Part shown: piece after piece, positions 51,648 to 60,344 of the stretch
Numbering within the stretch: the first letter of the stretch is position 1
Layout: each line of letters begins with the position of its first letter
NCBI GenBank assembly: GCA_937998355.1
Contig: CALLDI010000011.1
Span: 62,001 to 126,000, forward strand
DNA: 64,000 nucleotides
Source of the DNA: an uncultured Eggerthella sp.
Lineage (GTDB): Bacteria; Actinomycetota; Coriobacteriia; Coriobacteriales; Eggerthellaceae
Direction: 5' to 3'
Notes under the pieces: generated by a model
The model's input: the letters and a program-made list of their open reading frames with translations, nothing else
The model's database searches: none
What the model was told of the DNA's origin: nothing
Made by a program: the position numbers and the translations under genes

Positions 51648-53273
51648 ATGTATCACAAAACATTGCACATCGCGCTCTTCGGGACCACTGATGAGGTCAC
51701 GCAGGCGATCCGTAACAAGACTCCTTTCCGCTGTTTCACGCACGAGGTGGTCGCATTCCCTGCTTTCGACGAAGCGGCTTTCACGAAATGCGATATCGCC
51801 ATCATCGATGCTTCCACCTGGCAACGGACGCAGGATTCCGCTCTCATGCCCGCGCGCGACTTGAGCGATCTCGTCGCACGGTTCACCGAGAATCACGAAG
51901 ATCGTTTTCGTGCGGTGGTGGCCATCGCGACGAAGGAACAGTCGGCTGCGTGGGGGGAAGCTGATCTTGCCACTATCACGCATCTTTGGACCGCACCGCT
52001 CACGGAAGCGGAGGCGAGCTTTCAGTTCGAGGCGCTCCAACGTGCCGCGCAAACGCGTTCCGACCTGCTGCTCTCCGAAAACTATTTCAATACGCTCATC
52101 GATTCCATGCCTTCGATGGTGTGGGTCAAGCGTGTCGATGGCACGCATATGAAGGTGAACGATTTCTTCTGTTCGGTCGTGAACAAGCCCAAGGAAGATG
52201 TGGTTGGCCAAGGGCACAACTACATCTGGGGTCTGCCGCCCGAGGATACCGAAAGCGCTGCGGTGTGCGCCGAAAGCGAACAGCAAGCCATCCTCGCAGG
52301 CGAAACGCGCGAATTCGAAGAGCAGGTCATCACCGATCGCGGCAAGCGCATGCTTATCACCTACAAGACGCCGCTCTACGATGAAGACGGCTCGGTCATG
52401 GGCACCATCGGTACTGCGAACGATATCACCGAACTCGACAATCTACGCTTCGAAAATAGCTTGTTGCTCGATTCGCTGCCGCTCGCGGTCATCGTCGAAG
52501 ATAACGACGAGACCATCACCAACATCAATTCGACCACCGAAGAGTACTTCCAGCAGAAGCGCGAAGATACGGTGGGTATGAATTTCTCCGCTTGGCGCAA
52601 GATCGCCTTCGGGGAAGAGCTCGCGCGCATCCGCGAGGAATATGAGAGCGCGGAGCTATTCCTCGATCGTGGTGGAGTGCAGCGTCTCATGTACATGCGC
52701 AAGGCGCCCATCCTGGACGTATTCGGCAACTCGACCGGCCAGGTGCGCATCTATAGCGATATGACCGCCCAGCGCGAGCTCGAACAGCAGGCTTTGCTGA
52801 ACGCTCGAACGGACTATCTGACCGGTCTTTTCAATCGTCGCTACTTCTACGAGCATCTGGATGATTACGATGAGTCGCTCTCGGTGGCCATCGCCATCTT
52901 CGACCTGGACGATTTCAAGCGCGTGAACGATACGATGGGTCATGCCATCGGCGATCATGTGCTGATCCTGGTCGCGGATGTGCTCTCGGAAGTGTTTCCC
53001 GACAGCCTGGTCATCCGTTGGGGCGGCGATGAATTCGTGGTCGCTATGTTCGATGTCGAGAGCGTGGAAGTGGTGCGCGAACGTGCGCAGCACGCGCTCG
53101 AGTTGTTCGCTGCGCGTTCGAGCGAACCGGGCGAACCGTGGCAGATCTACGGCACCGCGGGCATCGCGTTCTCATCCTGCGTTCCGAATCCCATCGATCC
53201 GCTCGTGCAGCGCGCCGACAGTGCGCTCTACGCTGCGAAGGAAGCGGGTAAAGGAACCGTTTTCGTCGACTGA
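51648..53273 (+). CDS. PAS-PAS-GGDEF diguanylate cyclase
   Basis: Putative diguanylate cyclase of 541 residues. The N-terminal 130 residues resemble a degenerate receiver domain (acidic site not obvious). Two PAS domains follow at about 140-265 and 272-385. The GGDEF domain begins near 390 with ARTDYLTGLFNRRYF. The active site is an intact GGDEF (residues 459-463, RWGGDEFVV). Upstream at the I-site position the sequence is FPDSLVIRW, with no RxxD, so product inhibition may be lost. No EAL domain. Not recognisably membrane-bound, so it is likely a soluble cytosolic sensor. Confidence 0.92.
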   Translation: MYHKTLHIALFGTTDEVTQAIRNKTPFRCFTHEVVAFPAFDEAAFTKCDIAIIDASTWQRTQDSALMPARDLSDLVARFTENHEDRFRAVVAIATKEQSAAWGEADLATITHLWTAPLTEAEASFQFEALQRAAQTRSDLLLSENYFNTLIDSMPSMVWVKRVDGTHMKVNDFFCSVVNKPKEDVVGQGHNYIWGLPPEDTESAAVCAESEQQAILAGETREFEEQVITDRGKRMLITYKTPLYDEDGSVMGTIGTANDITELDNLRFENSLLLDSLPLAVIVEDNDETITNINSTTEEYFQQKREDTVGMNFSAWRKIAFGEELARIREEYESAELFLDRGGVQRLMYMRKAPILDVFGNSTGQVRIYSDMTAQRELEQQALLNARTDYLTGLFNRRYFYEHLDDYDESLSVAIAIFDLDDFKRVNDTMGHAIGDHVLILVADVLSEVFPDSLVIRWGGDEFVVAMFDVESVEVVRERAQHALELFAARSSEPGEPWQIYGTAGIAFSSCVPNPIDPLVQRADSALYAAKEAGKGTVFVD

Positions 53274-53411
53274 CGTTCCTTCAAGATTCATATGAAGCCG
53301 CGACCGTCAGGTTGTTCTGCGCATGTTCGCGGATGGTTTCGTTCTCTGTTCGCACGCAAAGGACGCCACGTTCATCCTGCGTTCTTGTGAAGACTTCATG
53401 AAGCATCATAT

Positions 53412-53430
53412 TAGTCTGAAATCGGACTCG
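53412..53430. promoter_or_regulatory. Candidate MarR operator, site 1
   Basis: AGTCTGAAATCGGACT (53413-53428) has AGTC and GACT arms spaced by 8 bases. It shares the 11-base core GAAATCGGACT with site 2, 38 bases downstream. Confidence 0.5.
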
Positions 53431-53449
53431 ATCTTCTTCTATCATCTTT

Positions 53450-53469
53450 GAGTACGAAATCGGACTAAT
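53450..53469. promoter_or_regulatory. Candidate MarR operator, site 2
   Basis: AGTACGAAATCGGACT (53451-53466) repeats the same spaced dyad with one arm mismatch (AGTA against GACT) and sits about 25 bases before the marR start codon. Repressor binding here would block the regulator's own promoter. Confidence 0.5.
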
Positions 53470-53490
53470 ACGAGAGGGCGGTATGCTCAC

Positions 53491-53946
53491 ATGGTCATGA
53501 AGGACAACAATAGCGTCTTCGTGGATTTCTTACGCGTCGACCAGATCTTCAATCAGCTCTATCGCGATGCCGCTACGCGCATGGGTCTTTCGGGAAGCGT
53601 GTTCGACGTGCTCTACAGCGTCAACTACCTGGGTGAGGGATGCTTGCAGAAGGAGATCTGCGACACGTCATATCTGCCCAAGCAGACGGTTCATTCTGCT
53701 GTCGATAAGCTTGTAGCCGAAGGGCTGCTGCGCAAAGAGAGCGGTCATGGTCGTGCGGTCGCGCTCTATCTGACGCCTGCAGGAAAGCAGTACGTGGAGG
53801 CGCGCATCGTTCCCATCGTGCAGGCGGAAAAGCGTGCGTTCGAGGCGATGAGCAGTGAAGAGCAGCAGCACTATTGCGATCTTGCCATGCGCCTTGCATA
53901 TGCGTTTCGCGATCAGGTCGAAGAACTTTCCCTTGAAGAGGCGTGA
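53491..53946 (+). CDS. MarR-family transcriptional regulator
   Basis: A 151-residue winged-helix regulator. The recognition region CLQKEICDTSYLPKQTVHSAVDKLVAEGLLRKE (about residues 52-84) and the wing with RAVALYLTPAGKQY are typical of MarR. It starts at the ATG at 53491; GAGAGG lies about 13 bases upstream and the fit is loose. The MATE transporter gene begins six bases after its stop. This regulator plus efflux pump arrangement, with dyads upstream, suggests it represses the pump until a ligand binds. Confidence 0.9.
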   Translation: MVMKDNNSVFVDFLRVDQIFNQLYRDAATRMGLSGSVFDVLYSVNYLGEGCLQKEICDTSYLPKQTVHSAVDKLVAEGLLRKESGHGRAVALYLTPAGKQYVEARIVPIVQAEKRAFEAMSSEEQQHYCDLAMRLAYAFRDQVEELSLEEA

Positions 53947-53952
53947 TGACCG

Positions 53953-55281
53953 ATGGCGATCAAGCTTTCCGATCATTTCACCTATGGGAGACTGATCCGC
54001 TTCGCGCTACCCTCCATCGCGATGATGATCTTCACCTCCATCTACAGCGTGGTGGACGGTCTCTTCGTGTCGAACCTCGTCGGCACGGCCGCGCTCGCAG
54101 CGGTCAATCTCATCTTTCCGCTGGCGGCAGCGTTCGCTGCGGTCGGTTTCATGCTGGGTACCGGTGGCGCAGCGCTCGTCGCCAAAACGATGGGCGAGGG
54201 CGATGAGGCGCGCGCGAACAGGCTCTTTTCGTTCATCATCGTGAGCGGTCTGGTGGGCGGTATCGCATTCGCCATCATCGTCCTTGCGGTGCTGCCGCTG
54301 TTCTTGAGTGCGCTCGGGGCAACCGGCGAGCTCATGGAGCTCGCGATGATCTATGGGCGGATCCTCGCGCTCGCGATACCGGTCTATATGCTCGCGAACA
54401 TCTTCCAAAGCTTCTTCATCGCGGCCGAGAAGCCCCATGTCGGTCTTGTGGTGATGACGGTAGCGGGCGTTACGAACATCGTGCTCGATTACTTTTTCAT
54501 CGCGCTGTTCGGCTGGGGCATCGCAGGCGCTGCTTGGGCGACCCTGATTGGACAGGTGATCGCTGCGGTCATTCCCGTGTTCTACTTCTTTCGCAGCACC
54601 ACCGCGCGCCTTCGTTTCGCGCGCCCGCTCGTCGACTTCCGTGCGCTCGGTAAGACGTGCGTGAACGGTTCGTCGGAGTTGATGACCGAGGTCGCGGCAT
54701 CCATCGTCGCGACGCTGTACAACTATCAGCTGATGGTCTTCGTTGGCACCGAAGGAGTGGCGGCGTATGGCGTGATCATGTACGTGAACTTCATCTTCAC
54801 GGCGATCTTCTTCGGTTATGCCATGGGAACCGGTCCGATCGTGAGCTATCATTACGGAGCTCAACATCATTATGAGATGAAGAACCTGCTGGTGAAGAGT
54901 CTCATCATCATCGGCGTGGCGAGCGTCGTCATGGTGGTGCTCTCTCAGACGTTCGCGCAGAGTCTGGTGTCGCTGTTCGTCGGCTACGATGCGGCGCTCG
55001 TGGCGCTCACGGTGCATGGCTTTCGCATCTATGCGCTGTCGTTCTTATTCTGCGGATTCAACATCTACGGTTCGGCGTTCTTCACCGCGCTCAACAACGG
55101 CAAGGTATCGGCGCTCATCGCGTTCATCCGCACACTGGTCTTGGAAACATCGACGGTCATGCTGCTGCCGATCTTCTTCGGCATCAATGGTATCTGGTCA
55201 GCGATCATCGTCGCGGAAGTGGCAGCGCTCATCCTCACGGTCTTCTTCTTGGTGAGGTATCGCAAACGCTACCACTATTAG
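53953..55281 (+). CDS. MATE-family multidrug efflux transporter
   Basis: Inner-membrane antiporter, 442 residues with about twelve hydrophobic segments in two similar halves. The start FALPSIAMMIFTSIYSVVDGLFVS and the second-half counterpart with PIVSYHYGAQHH are typical of MATE proteins, as are the GTGGAALVAKTMGEG segment and IVLDYFFIALFGWGIAGAAWAT. Substrates are unknown. It is cotranscribed with the marR gene. Its stop is eight bases from that of the convergent YhgE/Pip gene. Confidence 0.92.
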   Translation: MAIKLSDHFTYGRLIRFALPSIAMMIFTSIYSVVDGLFVSNLVGTAALAAVNLIFPLAAAFAAVGFMLGTGGAALVAKTMGEGDEARANRLFSFIIVSGLVGGIAFAIIVLAVLPLFLSALGATGELMELAMIYGRILALAIPVYMLANIFQSFFIAAEKPHVGLVVMTVAGVTNIVLDYFFIALFGWGIAGAAWATLIGQVIAAVIPVFYFFRSTTARLRFARPLVDFRALGKTCVNGSSELMTEVAASIVATLYNYQLMVFVGTEGVAAYGVIMYVNFIFTAIFFGYAMGTGPIVSYHYGAQHHYEMKNLLVKSLIIIGVASVVMVVLSQTFAQSLVSLFVGYDAALVALTVHGFRIYALSFLFCGFNIYGSAFFTALNNGKVSALIAFIRTLVLETSTVMLLPIFFGINGIWSAIIVAEVAALILTVFFLVRYRKRYHY

Positions 55282-55289
55282 CGCGCGCA

Positions 55290-57446
55290 TCACAGCACGC
55301 CGGTCTTGGCAAGCTGCTCGTCGATGAAGTCGTTGAGCTTCATGATCGGACGACGCAGTACGAGCCCCAAAATGAGTGCCGGTATGACGAATGCCAAGAG
55401 ACACGCCATCGAGATGAGGTATTGGTTGCCGTAGACGCCCGCGATCGCTCCTTGGAAGAGATTCATCGAGTGCGTGAAGGGCAGCCACGGGTAGATGTCC
55501 TGGAAGATCTGTGCGGAAAGCTGGATGGGCAGTTCGCCTCCGCTGCCCGCGACTTGGGCTACGAGCAGGATGACCGCGAGCGCTTTGCCGATATCGCCGA
55601 ACGCGACCACGAGCGCGTAGATGAGATTCGTGAACACGAACGAACAGGCGAGGCCGGTCAGGTAGTAGAGCGCGATGCTGTCGCACTGCACGCCGAGGAA
55701 GAAGAGGTTGCCCGTGCAAACGAGCACTGCTTGTGCGAGCGCGATGAGCAAGAAGAAAGCGAGGTTGCCGAAGTATTCCTGATACGGTTTCGGGTCGCCG
55801 AGCTTCTCGCGCCGTTCGGGCGTTAGCTTCACCTTCAAGATGATGACCAAGAAGATCGCTCCGATGAAGAGCCCGAGCGAGGTGTAGAACGGGCTCATCG
55901 CTGACCCGTAATTCGCCACGCCATAGACCGCGTGCTTTTCGAGCTTGGTCGGTGCGGTGAGCGTATGGGCGAGCGTGGTGGGATCGTCGCTGATGATGCG
56001 GCGCACTTCCGCAAGGTCGTTCGAGGAGATCGCTTTTGCGAGCTCGTCGCGTGAAGTAGCGAGCGAAGCTGCCGATCCTTCCAGCAAGTTCGCGGTCTCA
56101 TCGAGCGCGCTGCGCACCTCTGCGATGCTCTCGACCAGCGGCTGGGATGAATTCGCGAGCGTCTCTGCGGTCTGATCGAGTTCGCTGGCGATGCTCTCTG
56201 CGCTGCTACCAAGACTATCGAGCGAGGAGCGAAGGCTGTTCGCTTGAGCTTCCAGCTTATTCTCGTAGGTCGACTGTGCTTCGTCGAGCGCGCTGGTCGC
56301 TTCGTCCACTACCGAAGCGATCTTCGAGCGGGCTGATGCGATATCGGTCGTGCCCGTCGCGATCTCGTTGGAGAGGGAGCCGATGTTCTGATCGAGTGCA
56401 TCGATCTCGGTGATGATGGAATCGATGACGGGGATGACGGTGCTGTTCGGGTCGAGCGCAGCTACAGCAGAACGCGCCTGTTCGTATGCGTTCTTCGTCT
56501 GGTCGAGGTCGCCGCGCAGCGCATCGAGCGTGGTGGTGATGGCGCCCGGGTCCTTCTCGAGCGTATCGAAGGCGCTGTTAGCGGACGATTCGATCTTCGA
56601 GAGCGCAGTGCGGGCTTGACCGATCGCCTCTGAGGCAAGCGCAGCGAAGCCATCGGCGCCCTGCAGCGCTTCATCGAGTCCGCTCTTCGTATCGTCAACG
56701 AGCGGTGAGACCTTGTCCGTTATCTCACCTGTGCTTCCGAGTGCATTCGAAGCGGTCTCGATGAGCGTTTGTGATTGCTGTAAGAGCGCAGAGAATGCGC
56801 GCACCTGGCTCGCGTCCATGGTCATCTCGTCGATCGCGGAATCGAGGTGATTCACGAGCGTGTGTGCGTAAGCGGAGATGCCCTCGCCGTTCAGGAACTG
56901 CGTGAGATTCGAGTTGGTGGACAGCGCGATGTCGGTGACCGTCTGACTGAAGGTCTGGTCGATGTCGTTCTGGATGGTGGTAGCGCCGATCGAGGTGAGG
57001 TGCGGCGCGATCGGGTTCTCCTTCTCGTTCACGTAATACTGGATGGTGGGATTCTCCACCGTATCCGAGAAGACCGAGACCATGTCCTTCGAGAAATCTT
57101 CAGGGATGACGATGGCTGCGTAGTATTCGCCCGACTTCACACCTTCGATGGCCTGGTCTTCGTCCACGAAGACCCAGTGGAACTTGTCGTTTGCGCGCAG
57201 CTCATCCACCACTTGGGCTCCTGCGTCGATGCGCGTCGGTATCAGATCGGACTGATAGCCCGCATCGCAGTTCGCTACGGCGACATCGACGTTACCCGTA
57301 TTATCTTCAGGATCCCAGAACGCCAGCAGGCTGAACCACACGTAGAGCGCAGGCAGCAATACGAGGCCGCAGGCGATCACGATCGCGATGATGTTGCCCT
57401 TCAGGCGCTTGAGGTTGTCGAGGAAGACGGCAGAGATCATCTTCAT
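55290..57446 (-). CDS. YhgE/Pip-family membrane protein (718 residues)
   Basis: Large bitopic-plus-polytopic protein. It has one N-terminal membrane helix (about residues 18-38), a long extracytoplasmic part with PEDFSKDMVS near the start, then about 350 residues of Ala/Ser/Glu/Asp-rich coiled coil in regular heptads, then about five C-terminal membrane helices (after about 520). This is the plan of YhgE and lactococcal phage-infection protein Pip, related to EsaA of type VII secretion and to ABC-2 permeases. It overlaps the upstream YhgE gene (ATGA), so the two are translationally coupled. Confidence 0.85.
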   Translation of the reverse strand: MKMISAVFLDNLKRLKGNIIAIVIACGLVLLPALYVWFSLLAFWDPEDNTGNVDVAVANCDAGYQSDLIPTRIDAGAQVVDELRANDKFHWVFVDEDQAIEGVKSGEYYAAIVIPEDFSKDMVSVFSDTVENPTIQYYVNEKENPIAPHLTSIGATTIQNDIDQTFSQTVTDIALSTNSNLTQFLNGEGISAYAHTLVNHLDSAIDEMTMDASQVRAFSALLQQSQTLIETASNALGSTGEITDKVSPLVDDTKSGLDEALQGADGFAALASEAIGQARTALSKIESSANSAFDTLEKDPGAITTTLDALRGDLDQTKNAYEQARSAVAALDPNSTVIPVIDSIITEIDALDQNIGSLSNEIATGTTDIASARSKIASVVDEATSALDEAQSTYENKLEAQANSLRSSLDSLGSSAESIASELDQTAETLANSSQPLVESIAEVRSALDETANLLEGSAASLATSRDELAKAISSNDLAEVRRIISDDPTTLAHTLTAPTKLEKHAVYGVANYGSAMSPFYTSLGLFIGAIFLVIILKVKLTPERREKLGDPKPYQEYFGNLAFFLLIALAQAVLVCTGNLFFLGVQCDSIALYYLTGLACSFVFTNLIYALVVAFGDIGKALAVILLVAQVAGSGGELPIQLSAQIFQDIYPWLPFTHSMNLFQGAIAGVYGNQYLISMACLLAFVIPALILGLVLRRPIMKLNDFIDEQLAKTGVL

Positions 57447-60052
57447 GAGCGATCATCTCCCTTCTTATCGAGCAAAGTGGAGAGTGCCTTGGGCTTGCGG
57501 GCCTTGATGCGCTGTTTGGCTTGCTCGGTCAACTCCTCGCTCGAGAGATTGGCGAGCGAAAGCTGAGAAGAGAGGCTGGTCTTCATGTATACGATCACGA
57601 TCAGGTACGTGTCCACCACGATGATACCCACGACCATCGCCATAAGGAGAAAGAGCTTGGTGTTCACGTCGGCTTGGAGCAGGATCATGATGGCGAACGT
57701 GATGAGGAATTGAGCTGCTAGTGCGAACCACCCGATCGCACGCAGTTTCGGGAAGCGCACCTCGAAACGTTTGACGCGCTCGGCCAGATCCGCGCGATAT
57801 TCGGGCGAGTGCAGCAGTGCCCTGAGGAGGGTCGAGAGGCGAAGCTTCATCTCCTGCGGGGCTTGCTCGCCATCGAAGAGCCCTGTGCGACCGATCTCGC
57901 GATCGAGCAAGAGCGTGAGATTCGAGGCCCATTTGCCCAGCACGAGCCCGACGAATAAGCCGATCGGGACGAAGACCAGCACGAGGATCGCCAGATCGAT
58001 CCAGTAGTTCATGCCATAGAAGCCGCCGATGGATTCACGGAAGGCATCGATGGTGTAGGTGAAGGGGAGCAAGGGGTGCAGGATCTGATAGAAGTCGGGC
58101 ATCATCTCGATGGGGTAGAGGCCTGATGAGCCGGGAATCTGGATGATGAGGAAGAGCACCACGAGTCCTTTGCCGATATAGCGGAAGGCTTGTGCGAACG
58201 CGTAGATGAGGTTGACGTATACGAGTCCCGACACCAGGCCCGCGAAGATGAACGCAGCCGGGTTCACGCATTGGATGCCCATGATAAGGTCGCCGATGCA
58301 GCAGATGAGCGGCGGGAAGATGCCGAGGAACATGAACAGCATCCAGCGTCCGAAATAGGCTTGGCGCTGCGTGAAAGGCGGCAGATCATCCTTACGAACG
58401 CGCATCTTCAGCAGGTCGATGAAGACGAAGCCAGCCACCCAGAGTGCAACGCTGGTGAAGAAGGCGACAACACCGCTGCCGTAGTTCTTCACGGGATAGA
58501 CGTTGTTGGTCTCGAGCTTCACGGGTGCCGAGATGAAAGAAGCTGCCTGGTCGGGGTCGATCTTCAGGAATTCGTTGAGCTTGCCAACGGTGGAAGAGGA
58601 GGCGAGACCCTTCAAGTCGTTCAGGGTGTTCTCGAGGCGAGATTGGATGGCGGAGAGCGAAGTTTCCGCATCAGAAGCCGCATCGCGCGATCGAGCGAGC
58701 GATGACGAGAGGCCTTGCAGCGCGCTTCGTGCCTGGTCGACGCTCGTTTCGAGCGCGATGGTAAGACCCGAGAGCGCCCCGAGCGCATCGGCATAATGAT
58801 CGAGGCTCGAAGTGATGGCGGGCATGACCTCGCTGCGGATCTTGGCTGACGTGGTAGCAAGATCGCTCGAGCCTTTGCTCGCCTCGTCGTTCATGGTACC
58901 GACAAGACTACCGATGCTCTGAAGCGAGCCATCGAGGGCGTTGTTAGCTCCTTCGAGGGCGGTGATGGTGGTATCGAGTCGTGAATTCGCTGCTCGCAGG
59001 TCGGCGATGGTGGATGCGATATCCGCATTCGATGTGCTCATCGATTCGAGCGAGTTGATGAGCACATCGTTCTGCGCGACGATGGCGCGAGCGCGTGCGA
59101 GCGCGGCAGTGGTCTCACCGTGCACTTGCGAGAGCTGGACCGATGCTTTTGAAAGCGAGGTGGAGGCCTCTGACGAAGCTCTGCCGATGTCGACCGCGCT
59201 CTTGTCGAGCGCGCTCTGCAGTTCGTTGCTGTAATCGATAGCGCTGGTGCGCGCTTCTTCAAGGGTGGAGTGCGCCTGGTCGAGCGTTTCGTTCATGGTG
59301 GGCAGCGTCTCTTTCATCTCGGAGAGCGTCCCATCAGCCTTGTTCGCTGCATCGATCATGCCATCCAGCGCGGGTTTGGTGTTCGAAAGAGAGCCCTTCG
59401 CATCGGCTATGGCGGCGGTGGCGAGCTCGACGCCCTGCGTCAAGCTGCTTTCGGCATCATCCGCTTTCGCTTCGGTATCCTTGCCGTATTTCTGGGTGAT
59501 ACTGAAGACCGTCTGGGAAACGGTGTTCACGAAGTTCTCGTCGATCTCGTCCTGGATCGCTTGGGCGCCTTCATTAGTGAAGTCGGGCGCAGCTGCCGAT
59601 ATCTTCTCGTTCAGGTAGTAGTCGATCTGGGGCTCGTGGAAATCGCCCGAGAGGATGCTCGTGAAATCGGCACTGAAATCGCTCGGGATAATGATAGCCG
59701 CATAGCATTCGCCTGCATACACGCTCTGTAGCGCTTCGTCCGAGGAGTCGTAGAAGGTCCATCCAAGCTCGTGATTGTTCTTGAGTTCGTCGACCACTTC
59801 GTCGCCGATGTTGATCTGGCCGGTCTCTGGCGTTGAGGCGCCTTCGTCTTCATTGGAGACCGCGATGCGAATGCCTTGCGTGCTCTGGTAAGGGTCCCAG
59901 TTCGTCGCCGTGCAATACCACGCATAGGCGGAGGGCAGCGCGCAGGCGCCGATGATGAGGATGAGCGCGACGGGGTTGCGCACGATGCGCAGAAGGTCGC
60001 GTTTGAAGATGGCGAAGATGACCGAAAGGTAGCCAAGAGCGCGGTGGATCAT
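57443..60052 (-). CDS. YhgE/Pip-family membrane protein with extra C-terminal domain (869 residues)
   Basis: Same plan as its downstream neighbour: N-terminal helix (about residues 19-39, with AWYCTATNWDPYQ), an extracytoplasmic segment with PSDFSADFTSIL, a long coiled coil (about 190-480), and about five C-terminal helices. It then continues past the usual end with a charged piece and two more hydrophobic helices at about 772-790 and 800-822, then a basic tail. The ATG at 60052 follows AAGGAGGGG. Shared pieces such as AAIIIPSDFS and FITFLL-type helices show the pair arose by duplication. Role unknown; phage receptor or export are guesses. Confidence 0.84.
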   Translation of the reverse strand: MIHRALGYLSVIFAIFKRDLLRIVRNPVALILIIGACALPSAYAWYCTATNWDPYQSTQGIRIAVSNEDEGASTPETGQINIGDEVVDELKNNHELGWTFYDSSDEALQSVYAGECYAAIIIPSDFSADFTSILSGDFHEPQIDYYLNEKISAAAPDFTNEGAQAIQDEIDENFVNTVSQTVFSITQKYGKDTEAKADDAESSLTQGVELATAAIADAKGSLSNTKPALDGMIDAANKADGTLSEMKETLPTMNETLDQAHSTLEEARTSAIDYSNELQSALDKSAVDIGRASSEASTSLSKASVQLSQVHGETTAALARARAIVAQNDVLINSLESMSTSNADIASTIADLRAANSRLDTTITALEGANNALDGSLQSIGSLVGTMNDEASKGSSDLATTSAKIRSEVMPAITSSLDHYADALGALSGLTIALETSVDQARSALQGLSSSLARSRDAASDAETSLSAIQSRLENTLNDLKGLASSSTVGKLNEFLKIDPDQAASFISAPVKLETNNVYPVKNYGSGVVAFFTSVALWVAGFVFIDLLKMRVRKDDLPPFTQRQAYFGRWMLFMFLGIFPPLICCIGDLIMGIQCVNPAAFIFAGLVSGLVYVNLIYAFAQAFRYIGKGLVVLFLIIQIPGSSGLYPIEMMPDFYQILHPLLPFTYTIDAFRESIGGFYGMNYWIDLAILVLVFVPIGLFVGLVLGKWASNLTLLLDREIGRTGLFDGEQAPQEMKLRLSTLLRALLHSPEYRADLAERVKRFEVRFPKLRAIGWFALAAQFLITFAIMILLQADVNTKLFLLMAMVVGIIVVDTYLIVIVYMKTSLSSQLSLANLSSEELTEQAKQRIKARKPKALSTLLDKKGDDRS

Positions 60053-60141
60053 AGCCCCTCCTTCGTCATCGCGAACCAACATCATCTTTCAATGGTATCG
60101 GTTGACGCTTTCGGGTCTTACGGGGTCAGCTGAGAGTAACC

Positions 60142-60151
60142 GAAACGTTTC
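60142..60151. promoter_or_regulatory. Perfect 10-bp palindrome upstream of the YhgE/Pip pair
   Basis: GAAACGTTTC lies 90 bases upstream of the larger YhgE start and 194 bases upstream of the acyl-CoA dehydrogenase start. It has the centre expected of LacI-type operators and is flanked by CC and AAAAAA. No regulator gene is adjacent. Confidence 0.35.
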
Positions 60152-60282
60152 AAAAAAGCTTTTCGCGCGATTCTTTACAGTACGATCCAAATGTCGCGTT
60201 CCTTGTTGGATTCATTCATGTTCGTAGCGGACCTATAGCCTACGCCTATAGATTCATCGCTGATATGCAATGCTTTTCTGAT

Positions 60283-60311
60283 TTGTATTCGATACTGAAC
60301 GAGTTCACAAT
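60283..60311 (+). promoter_or_regulatory. Candidate promoter of the acyl-CoA dehydrogenase gene
   Basis: TTGTAT at 60283-60288 and CACAAT at 60306-60311, spacer 17, 34 bases before the ATG. The rest of the 292-base gap 60053-60344 has only the direct pair CCTATAG...CCTATAG near 60234-60251 and shows no gene. Confidence 0.45.
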
Positions 60312-60344
60312 AAGGGCAGTTCATCCAATGATATGGGGGTATCA

